From Hyphomicrobiales bacterium (GTDB taxonomy: Bacteria > Pseudomonadota > Alphaproteobacteria > Rhizobiales > Aestuariivirgaceae): a stretch of DNA of 7,169 nucleotides. The DNA is taken from contig JANXRO010000072.1 of NCBI GenBank assembly GCA_025356765.1, forward strand, positions 1 to 7,169, in the 5' to 3' direction. Under the pieces are notes generated by a model. It was not told where the DNA came from. It ran no database searches and saw nothing but the letters and a program-made list of their open reading frames with translations. Each line of letters begins with the position of its first letter. Positions within the stretch are counted from its first letter, which is position 1. Of the stretch, positions 1 through 5,889 are shown piece by piece. The translations under genes were made by a program, and so were the position numbers.

Positions 1-14
1 CAAGGCTCATCAGA

Positions 15-1670
15 TTACTTAATGACTGGCAGATCGTTGAACTGATGGAATGGCGGTGGTGAAGGCAATGTCCATTCCAAAGTTGTGGCACCAACACCCC
101 ATGGGTTGGGTGGTGCTGGCACCTTCTTGGCATAGGCCATGATGACGCCGAACAAGAACACAACAACCGCAAGGCCTGATGCATATGAACCAAGGGAAGA
201 CACATAATTCCAACCAGCAAATTGTGCTGGATAGTCAATGTAACGGCGAGGCATGCCAGCAAGACCTAAGAAATGCTGTGGCATGAACACGAAGTTTACA
301 GAAACGAATGTCAACCAGAAGTGAACTTTGGCAATGGTTTCATTATACATATAGCCAGTCATTTTAGGGAACCAGTAATACCAGCCCGCAAAGATGGCAA
401 ACACAGCACCCAGCGAAAGCACATAGTGGAAATGCGCCACCACGTAATATGTTGCATGCAAATCACGATCAACGCCAGCGTTGGCCAATACCACACCTGT
501 TACACCGCCCACGGTGAACAAGAAAATAAAGCCAATCGCCCACAACATTGGTGGGCGGAATTCAATCGAGCCGCCCCACATTGTTGCAATCCAAGAGAAA
601 ATCTTGACCCCTGTCGGCACAGCAATAATCATGGTGGAAGCAACGAAATAAGCCTGCGTATCCGCGTCCATGCCCACGGTATACATATGATGCGCCCAGA
701 CCACGAAACCAACAACGCCGATTGCAACCATGGCATAGGCCATGCCAAGATAACCAAACACTGGCTTCTTGGAGAAGGTTGAAATCACGTGGCTGATGAT
801 GCCAAAGCCCGGCAAAATCAAAATATAAACTTCAGGGTGGCCAAAGAACCAGAACAAATGCTGGAACAATAATGGGTCGCCGCCCTTGGAAGGCACGAAG
901 AATGATGTGCCGAAGTTGCGGTCTGTCAACAACATGGTGATTGCACCAGCAAGCACAGGAAGTGACAACAACAGCAAGAACACTGTCACAAGCACAGACC
1001 ATACGAACAATGGCATCTTGTGCAATGTCATGCCCGGTGCGCGCATGTTGAAAATGGTGGTGATGAAGTTAATCGCACCCAGAATGGATGAAGCACCAGC
1101 GATATGAAGCGACAGAATGGCAAAATCCATCGCCGGGCCAGGTGAGCCTGCTGTGGATGACAATGGCGGATAAATCGTCCAGCCGCCACCAACGCCATGC
1201 ATGCCCGGTGGGCCTTCAACAAACATTGATATGATCAACAAAGCAAAAGACGGAACCAGCAACCAGAACGAAATGTTGTTCATGCGCGGGAAGGCCATAT
1301 CAGGTGCGCCGATCATCAAAGGCACAAACCAATTGCCAAAGCCACCAATCATCGCCGGCATAACCATAAAGAAGATCATAATCAGGCCGTGGGCCGTTAC
1401 AAACGCATTATACATTTGCTTGCCATTGTCGATGGCCGCATCGCCCGAAACGCCATAAACCATTTGCGACAAGCCGCTGAAATACTGAATGCCCGGCTGG
1501 GCCAATTCCATGCGCATCAAAATCGAAAGAATGCCACCCACACAGCCTGCGAAAATTGCAAACCAAAGATACATCGTGCCGATGTCTTTATGGTTGGTTG
1601 AATAAAGATAGCGCCGCCAACCCGTTGGGTCGGCGTGCGAGTGATCATCAATTGCGTGTGCGTGTGACAT
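15..1670 (-). CDS. ctaD: Cytochrome c oxidase subunit I, aa3 type (heme a / heme a3-CuB subunit)
   Basis: Catalytic, polytopic inner-membrane subunit of the terminal oxidase; it reduces O2 to water and pumps protons. The 551-residue product is close to mitochondrial COX1 throughout. Visible by residue: heme a ligands H94 and H415; heme a3 ligand H413; CuB ligands H278, H327 and H328, with the crosslinking Tyr Y282 in GHPEVY; D-channel D124 and N131 (APDMAFPRMNN) and E280; K-channel T353 and K356; propionate arginines R475/R476. The N-terminus is His-rich (H3, H5, H10, H12). Oddity: the usual HDTYYVVAHFH motif reads HATYYVVAHFH (residues 405-415), so the Asp ligand of the Mg/Mn site is Ala406. 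I chose the ATG at 1668-1670 because GAGG (1680-1683) lies 9 bases upstream; the in-frame TTG at 1683-1685 would overlap that ribosome site. It follows ctaC by 20 bases in the same operon. The TAA stop is at 15-17. Identification is very secure. Confidence 0.98.
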   Translation of the reverse strand: MSHAHAIDDHSHADPTGWRRYLYSTNHKDIGTMYLWFAIFAGCVGGILSILMRMELAQPGIQYFSGLSQMVYGVSGDAAIDNGKQMYNAFVTAHGLIMIFFMVMPAMIGGFGNWFVPLMIGAPDMAFPRMNNISFWLLVPSFALLIISMFVEGPPGMHGVGGGWTIYPPLSSTAGSPGPAMDFAILSLHIAGASSILGAINFITTIFNMRAPGMTLHKMPLFVWSVLVTVFLLLLSLPVLAGAITMLLTDRNFGTSFFVPSKGGDPLLFQHLFWFFGHPEVYILILPGFGIISHVISTFSKKPVFGYLGMAYAMVAIGVVGFVVWAHHMYTVGMDADTQAYFVASTMIIAVPTGVKIFSWIATMWGGSIEFRPPMLWAIGFIFLFTVGGVTGVVLANAGVDRDLHATYYVVAHFHYVLSLGAVFAIFAGWYYWFPKMTGYMYNETIAKVHFWLTFVSVNFVFMPQHFLGLAGMPRRYIDYPAQFAGWNYVSSLGSYASGLAVVVFLFGVIMAYAKKVPAPPNPWGVGATTLEWTLPSPPPFHQFNDLPVIK

Positions 1671-1690
1671 ATTCTTTTGCCTCAATAAAA

Positions 1691-2578
1691 TCAGTTAGCT
1701 GCAACTTTTGCATCTGCAGGGCGAATGGTTTTCAAAAATTGATCAAGCACTTCTGGCTTTGGCGATTTCAACTGCATTTCGCCCCAAGCCTTATATTTAT
1801 CTTCCGAAACAACCCACACTTCAATCGGCATATAGGCATGCTGCACGCCGCAAAGCTGGGCGCATTGACCGTTATACACGCCTTCCTTGGTGGCTTGGAA
1901 CCAATCTTCATTCAAACGGCCGGGGATTGCATCCATCTGCACGCCGAATGATGGCATGTACCATGCGTGCATGATGCCTTCAGGATCAGCTGTTACAATC
2001 AGCTTCACAACTTTGTTGACAGGCACAACCATCGGAACATCCGTGGCCAACAAATAAGTGCGGCCTTCGGCCTTGGCTTTGTCTTCTGGCAGCAAATAAG
2101 AAGTGAATGAAACCTTGGCAGACTTATCATCGTTAACACCCAGATCAGGATATTCATAAGTCCAATTCCATGATGGGTTGCCGATGATCTTAACCGTCAA
2201 ATCACCCTTCGGAATGTTGCGTTGAAAATAAAGCAGCTTCATCGAAGGAACAACAATGATGGCCAAAATGATAACTGGAACAATCGTCCACACAACTTCC
2301 AGAAGGGCGTTATGGGTGGTTTTTGAAGGCACCGGATTGGCCTTCGAATTGAACCGCACCATCACATAAACCAGAAGTGCGAACACAAACACCACAATGC
2401 CGATAATCAAAATCAACAGCCAATTGTGAAAGGTTTGGATAAAATCGCCCACGGGTGTTACGGCGTCTTGCATTCCCAATTGCCAATTTACCGGATGGCC
2501 TGCATCTGCCAAAGCCAAAGTGGGAACAAGAAATAACCCAGTCAACCCCGCTAAAATTCGTGTTTTGAATGATGTCAT
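1691..2578 (-). CDS. ctaC: Cytochrome c oxidase subunit II (CuA subunit)
   Basis: Receives electrons from cytochrome c at the periplasmic CuA centre and passes them to subunit I. The 295-residue product has a signal peptide (about 1-24, LALA|D), two transmembrane helices (about 53-74 and 95-116) with the conserved K-channel-entry Glu E94 between or at the start of the second, and a cupredoxin domain. CuA ligands are all present: H204, C239, C243, H247 and M250. Electron-entry Trp is W137. Three departures from the family: Q241 replaces the Glu of the GQCxELCG motif, whose side chain binds Mg/Mn; G201 replaces the Asp of the DxxH motif before H204; and the GHQWYW loop reads GNPSWNW, one residue longer. 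The start ATG at 2576-2578 has AAGGA at 2588-2592, 9 bases upstream. It is the first gene of a cox operon, with ctaD 20 bases downstream. The stop is TGA. Family assignment is certain; the functional effect of the substitutions is inference. Confidence 0.98.
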   Translation of the reverse strand: MTSFKTRILAGLTGLFLVPTLALADAGHPVNWQLGMQDAVTPVGDFIQTFHNWLLILIIGIVVFVFALLVYVMVRFNSKANPVPSKTTHNALLEVVWTIVPVIILAIIVVPSMKLLYFQRNIPKGDLTVKIIGNPSWNWTYEYPDLGVNDDKSAKVSFTSYLLPEDKAKAEGRTYLLATDVPMVVPVNKVVKLIVTADPEGIMHAWYMPSFGVQMDAIPGRLNEDWFQATKEGVYNGQCAQLCGVQHAYMPIEVWVVSEDKYKAWGEMQLKSPKPEVLDQFLKTIRPADAKVAAN

Positions 2579-2603
2579 CGCCTTGTGTCCTTAATCGCTT
2601 GGC

Positions 2604-2632
2604 TTATTAAAAGCCCAAGGCGAGGTAAACAA
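2604..2632 (-). promoter_or_regulatory. Candidate sigma70-type promoter for ctaC
   Basis: Read on the minus strand, TTGTTT (2627-2632) and TAATAA (2604-2609) are 17 bases apart, and TTTAAT overlaps the second element with a better match but a 15-base spacing. Transcription would begin about 20 bases before the ctaC start codon, leaving room for its ribosome site. Both hexamers are only partial matches, and the call rests on position and spacing. An imperfect hairpin (2596-2622, GGCTT/AAGCC with loop ATTAA at its core) overlaps the -10 region. Confidence 0.3.
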
Positions 2633-2643
2633 CATTCGGTTGA

Positions 2644-2670
2644 TTGCCGCAACTGGCGAATGCGCGGCAA
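2644..2670. repeat. Inverted repeat TTGCCGC...GCGGCAA in the ctaC/ialB divergent region
   Basis: Perfect 7-bp arms at 2644-2650 and 2664-2670 separated by 13 bases. Related TGCCGC and TTGCCG units recur at 2699-2704 and 2707-2712, giving four similar units in about 70 bases between two divergent genes. It could be an operator for a dimeric regulator of one or both genes. I do not recognise the motif as a named regulator box, and chance similarity is possible. Confidence 0.3.
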
Positions 2671-2809
2671 AACGTCATTGCGATGCTAAACGGAATTCTG
2701 CCGCATTTGCCGTGAAAGACATGAATTGTGCCCATAAATTTGCAGGTTGTTTTTGCTGATTCTTGGCGCTAAGTCGCAACTAACGTTCAACATTAAGGAA
2801 AAGCGAATC

Positions 2810-3427
2810 GTGAAATTTAAGTCGATTTGCCAATTGGCATGCGCAGCAACACTTTTGGCAGGCATTATAAGCCCAGCCTTTGCCCAAACCCAGACACAAG
2901 CGCCACCGCCTCCACCAAATTTAGGCCCGCGCAAAAACGCAGCGGGTCAACCCGTTGATCCCAACGCACCAAAAGTTGAAACCGTGGCCACCCACGGTGG
3001 CTGGCTTGTGCAATGCAGTGAAGTTCCCGCCCAAGGTGATCAACCCGCTGGAAAATCTTGCGGCATGACGCAAACCGGAAAAAATGAAAAAAGCGAAGGC
3101 ATTGGCCTGTCGCTCATTATCAACCGCACCAAGGCCAACGGCAAAACCCAAACCATCATGCGCGCGTTGGTGCCTGTCGGAGTTTATTTGCCAACCGGCG
3201 TTGCTATGGAAATTGATGGCACTGCTTTGGAAGGCCGGATGAGCTTTACGCGCTGTAACCCGCGCGCCTGCGAAGGCTTTGGTGAGGCATCAGATGCCAC
3301 GATGAAAAAATTTCTGAAAGGCAAGCAAGCCACGTTTTATATCTATGATCGTCCCGGCAATGGTTTTCCGATCAAGTTCCCGCTTACGGGCTTTGCCGAG
3401 GGCATAGCTGATCTCGATAAGCAATAA
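2810..3427 (+). CDS. IalB-family (invasion-associated locus B) periplasmic protein
   Basis: Secreted protein of the alphaproteobacterial IalB family. Its founding member in Bartonella affects host-cell invasion; homologues are common in free-living species, and their biochemical role is not established. The 205-residue product has a signal peptide (1-25, cut after AFA), a Pro-rich linker (P32-P36), and one globular domain. Four Cys fit the family pattern: C69 in GGWLVQC, C84 in SCGM, C149 and C154 in RCNPRAC; probably two disulfides. The central LVPVGVYLPTGVAMEIDG stretch and the C-terminal PLTGFAEGI are family-like. The GTG at 2810 is chosen because it has AAGGA at 2795-2799 and starts exactly at a classic signal peptide; an upstream TTG at 2747 would add 21 unlikely residues. 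It is transcribed away from ctaC and ends in its own terminator, so it is probably monocistronic. Family is confident; calling it a virulence factor here is not justified. Confidence 0.9.
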   Translation: MKFKSICQLACAATLLAGIISPAFAQTQTQAPPPPPNLGPRKNAAGQPVDPNAPKVETVATHGGWLVQCSEVPAQGDQPAGKSCGMTQTGKNEKSEGIGLSLIINRTKANGKTQTIMRALVPVGVYLPTGVAMEIDGTALEGRMSFTRCNPRACEGFGEASDATMKKFLKGKQATFYIYDRPGNGFPIKFPLTGFAEGIADLDKQ

Positions 3428-3454
3428 AAATTGCTTTAATCACCGTTTTGATGG

Positions 3455-3486
3455 GCGGGCGTGAACAAGTTCACGCTCGCTTTTTT
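3455..3486 (+). terminator. Rho-independent terminator of the ialB-family gene
   Basis: A 12-bp GC-rich stem (3455-3466 with 3469-3480, one G-T wobble at 3458/3477) capped by a short CAAG loop is followed directly by six T residues (3481-3486). It lies 27 bases after the stop codon. Read on the other strand there is no T-run after the stem, so it works in one direction only. Its T-run overlaps the stop codon of the small convergent gene by two bases. Confidence 0.9.
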
Positions 3487-3679
3487 AATGAATTGATAAG
3501 TGCAGTCGCTGCTTTATCTCACTGACATCAGATTCACTGGCTGAATAGCGCTCTACTAAAAGCCCAAAAGGCCCACGCGTCAGTTTGATGCGGCGCGCCC
3601 CGTTGGGCGCTCTGCCGATTGAAATCTTGGCACCTTTTTCAACCAGCCCACAAATCTTTTCAATTTCTGAATTTGTCAT
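3485..3679 (-). CDS. Small conserved-looking hypothetical protein, 64 residues
   Basis: I do not recognise a named family. The product is soluble, with no signal peptide or membrane segment. It reads as helix (1-15, acidic), a basic beta-rich middle (about 18-44, with GRAPNGARRIKLTRGPFGLL), and a C-terminal helix (about 48-60, SESDVSEIKQRL). That layout and charge pattern resembles small alphaproteobacterial hypothetical proteins, and the composition looks like a real protein. The ATG at 3677-3679 has GAGAG at 3686-3690, 6 bases upstream, a modest ribosome site. It is convergent with the ialB-family gene and divergent from tldD. No terminator of its own is visible. It could still be a chance frame, because it is short and lies where no other gene competes. 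Confidence 0.6.
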   Translation of the reverse strand: MTNSEIEKICGLVEKGAKISIGRAPNGARRIKLTRGPFGLLVERYSASESDVSEIKQRLHLSIH

Positions 3680-3705
3680 TTTACGCTCTCAACAAAATTT
3701 AACGT

Positions 3706-3741
3706 ATTTTGTCAGGTTTCGACACAATTATGTCAGTTCGA
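3706..3741. repeat. Imperfect direct repeat, 21-bp period, upstream of tldD
   Basis: ATTTTGTCAGGTTTCGA (3706-3722) and ATTATGTCAGTTCGA (3727-3741) share ATTnTGTCAG followed by TTCGA. The shared cores start 21 bases apart, two helical turns, so a protein binding both would sit on the same DNA face. The pair lies between the divergent small gene (starts at 3679) and tldD (starts at 3857). No regulator is known to me for this motif. Confidence 0.35.
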
Positions 3742-3744
3742 AGA

Positions 3745-3758
3745 CCTCGTTTTCGAGG
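3745..3758. other. Short perfect hairpin CCTCG-TTTT-CGAGG
   Basis: A 5-bp stem with a TTTT loop in the tldD upstream region, followed on the plus strand by the T-rich stretch GTTTATTT. It might be a weak terminator remnant or a 5' leader structure. No upstream transcript that would need terminating here is visible, so the role is unclear. Confidence 0.2.
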
Positions 3759-3764
3759 GTTTAT

Positions 3765-3779
3765 TTAGAAATCATTTAA
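3765..3779 (+). promoter_or_regulatory. CtrA-box-like site TTAG-N7-TTAA
   Basis: The spacing and seven of eight bases match the alphaproteobacterial cell-cycle regulator half-sites TTAA-N7-TTAA. It lies about 78 bases upstream of tldD in an A/T-rich stretch where such matches arise easily. It is the only such match I noticed in the upstream region. Confidence 0.15.
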
Positions 3780-3856
3780 GAATCATAAATCTGCCGTGTG
3801 CATTTGTCTCGTCAAACACCCTAGAACCAAGCCGTTAAAACACCTATGTATGGGTT

Positions 3857-5275
3857 ATGACCCAGCACACAGATACAGATTTAGCCCCCTTTGGTTCCAA
3901 TGCCCTCAAGCTCCTCTCCCAAACCCTGAAAAACGCGGATGACGGGGAACTGTTCATTGAACACACCCAATCTGAAAGCTTGGTGTTTGATGATGGCCGC
4001 CTGCGCACCGCCACTTTTGATGAGGGTGAAGGCTTTGGCCTTCGCGCTGTAACAGGCGAAACGGCTGCTTATGCGCATTCGTCGATGATCAACGAACAGG
4101 CTTTAAAACGCGCAGCTGAAACCTGTTCTTCAATTTTGTCTGGCGGCAAGCCCGCCCACGTTGATGTGTCGCCCGCAGCTTCCACAAAAAAACTATACCC
4201 CAGCGCCAACCCGGTTGAAGCCATGGGTTTTGCCAAAAAGATCAATCTGCTGGAAGAAGTGGATGCCTTCACCCGCTCGCTTGATCCGCGCGTGTCACAA
4301 GTTACAGTGTCCCTCGGCTCGTCCTGGCAAAAAGTCACCATCGCCAGGGCAGATGGAAGCTTATACCATGATGTGCGCCCGCTGACGCGTTTTGGGGTTT
4401 CTGTCACCACGGCTGATAATCGCACATCTGGCCAAGGCAATCATGGTTTTGGCGGGCGCGCTGAGCCTTTGTTCTATTTGTCTGAAGCCAACTGGAAAGA
4501 TGCTTCAAAAGAAGCCGTGCGCCAAGCCTTGGTGGGCCTTGATGCTGAAGCAGCTCCCGCTGGCGAAATGGATGTGTTGTTGGGGCCAGGTTGGCCCGGC
4601 ATATTACTGCATGAAGCCATTGGCCATGGCTTGGAAGGTGATTTCAACCGCAAAGGCACGTCGGCTTTTGCGGGCCTGATGGGCACTCGTATTGCCTCTG
4701 AAGATGTGACCGTGGTTGACGATGGCACGATTGAAAACCGCCGTGGCTCAATCTCCATCGATGATGAAGGCACGTCGCCCAATTGCACAACATTGATTGA
4801 AAAAGGCATTTTAGTTGGCTTCATGCAAGACAGGCTCAATGCACGTTTGATGGGGGTAAAACCCACCGGCAACGGGCGGCGCCAATCTTATGCACACATT
4901 CCATTGCCACGCATGACCAATACCTACATGCTGAACGGCAACAAGCACCCTGATGAAATTCGCACCTCCATGAAAAAGGGGCTTTATGCCAAAAGCTTTG
5001 GCGGCGGCCAGGTTGACATCACCTCAGGCAAATTTGTGTTCACCTGCACCGAAGCCTATTTGATTGAAGACGGCAAAATTGGTGCACCGGTTAAAGGTGC
5101 AATTCTCATTGGTGCTGGCGCTGTAGCGTTAAAACAAATCGCCATGGTGGGCAATGATATGGCGCTTGATCCGGGCATCGGCACCTGTGGAAAAGCAGGT
5201 CAAGGTGTGCCCGTTGGTGTTGGTCAACCCACATTGCGCATTAACAACCTGACAGTGGGCGGAACCGCCGCATAA
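3857..5275 (+). CDS. tldD: Metalloprotease TldD
   Basis: Catalytic subunit of the cytoplasmic TldD/TldE (PmbA) zinc protease, which in E. coli trims the microcin B17 precursor and degrades the antitoxin CcdA. The 472-residue product carries the HExxxH motif (H252, E253, H257 in HEAIGHGLEGD) and the third metal ligand C444 in GTCGKAGQ. All three are spaced as in E. coli TldD. The N-terminal domain (DDGELFIEHTQSE) and the glycine-rich C-terminus ending VGVGQPTLRINNLTVGG are typical, and the length is normal. ATG 3857 is the first in-frame start after a TAA at 3836-3838, but no Shine-Dalgarno sequence precedes it (only GGGTT), so initiation may be weak. The stop TAA shares its last A with the start of the next gene. 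TldE is not in the window; in many genomes it lies elsewhere. Protease assignment is very secure; the natural substrate here is unknown. Confidence 0.97.
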   Translation: MTQHTDTDLAPFGSNALKLLSQTLKNADDGELFIEHTQSESLVFDDGRLRTATFDEGEGFGLRAVTGETAAYAHSSMINEQALKRAAETCSSILSGGKPAHVDVSPAASTKKLYPSANPVEAMGFAKKINLLEEVDAFTRSLDPRVSQVTVSLGSSWQKVTIARADGSLYHDVRPLTRFGVSVTTADNRTSGQGNHGFGGRAEPLFYLSEANWKDASKEAVRQALVGLDAEAAPAGEMDVLLGPGWPGILLHEAIGHGLEGDFNRKGTSAFAGLMGTRIASEDVTVVDDGTIENRRGSISIDDEGTSPNCTTLIEKGILVGFMQDRLNARLMGVKPTGNGRRQSYAHIPLPRMTNTYMLNGNKHPDEIRTSMKKGLYAKSFGGGQVDITSGKFVFTCTEAYLIEDGKIGAPVKGAILIGAGAVALKQIAMVGNDMALDPGIGTCGKAGQGVPVGVGQPTLRINNLTVGGTAA

Positions 5276-5889
5276 TGCCACTGCCTGAATTGGTCATCTT
5301 TGATATGGATGATGTGCTCTGCCATTATGATCTGGGCCGCAGGTTGCGCGCCTTGGCATCTTTGGCCGATGTGACAGCGCGCGACGTTCGCGCCGCTGTG
5401 TGGGATTCAGGCTTTGAAGATTTGGCAGACACGGGTGGCTATGCTGAAATTGAAAACTATCTGCACGAGTTTGGCACAAGACTGGGTCGCACCATCAGCC
5501 TGAACCAGTGGATAGAGGCGCGCCGCTTGGCCATGTCTCCCAGCGTTGACGTTCTTTCAGTTGCTAAAAAGCTGGGTGAACAAGCAAGCTTGGCAATTTA
5601 CACCAACAATGGCCCTGTGGTGAAAAACCACTTGGAACAGCTTTTCCCCGAGGCTGCCGAAATTTTTAAATTGCGCTTTTGCTCATTCGAATTCGGCACC
5701 AAAAAACCTGATCCCATCAGCTTTACAAGGTTGTTGGAAAAGCTTGATCAAAAGCCTGATCTGTGTTGGTTCATCGATGATAAAAAATCCAATGTGCAAG
5801 GGGCCAAGCTTGCAGGCCTTCAGGCCCATCATTTCACCAATTGCGATGCGTTGATCAACGAAGCCAAAAACTTAGGATTTGAACTATGA
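5275..5889 (+). CDS. HAD-family hydrolase, subclass IA-like phosphatase
   Basis: Probable cytoplasmic phosphatase of the haloacid dehalogenase superfamily; substrate not predictable. The 204-residue product has all four motifs: I, D10 nucleophile and D12 acid/base in FDMDDVL; II, T110 in IYTNNG; III, K143/K144 in GTKKPDP; IV, D168/D169 in FIDDKKSN. The helical cap sits between motifs I and II (about 18-90), as in subclass IA, such as YihX-type sugar-phosphate phosphatases. The ATG overlaps the tldD stop by one base (TAATG) and there is no strong ribosome site of its own, so translation is probably coupled to tldD. Its own TGA overlaps the next start by four bases (ATGA). That places it in the middle of a three-gene operon. 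HAD membership is confident; any specific substrate would be a guess. Confidence 0.92.
   Translation: MPLPELVIFDMDDVLCHYDLGRRLRALASLADVTARDVRAAVWDSGFEDLADTGGYAEIENYLHEFGTRLGRTISLNQWIEARRLAMSPSVDVLSVAKKLGEQASLAIYTNNGPVVKNHLEQLFPEAAEIFKLRFCSFEFGTKKPDPISFTRLLEKLDQKPDLCWFIDDKKSNVQGAKLAGLQAHHFTNCDALINEAKNLGFEL

Noticed and set aside
1..10. ATG AGC CTT on the minus strand just after the ctaD stop, possible start of the next cox-operon gene
   Set aside because: Only three codons are visible and no ribosome site precedes it; the next gene (often ctaB) may start here or further on.
273..782. 169-codon open frame on the plus strand
   Set aside because: It lies wholly opposite ctaD, whose protein match is certain; His/Cys/Asn-rich translation without any family features is typical of an antisense shadow.
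1556..1974. Plus-strand open frames opposite ctaC and the ctaC/ctaD junction
   Set aside because: Antisense shadows of a clear CuA subunit; no ribosome site or recognisable domain.
2639..2654. FNR/FixK-like box TTGATTGCCGCAAC upstream of ctaC
   Set aside because: Only the left half fits TTGAT-N4-ATCAA; the right half matches poorly and the spacing for TTG...CAA is one base short.
3421..3434. Hairpin GCAAT-AAAA-ATTGC over the ialB stop codon as a second terminator
   Set aside because: The stem is short and A/T-rich, and the much stronger terminator at 3455-3486 explains termination.
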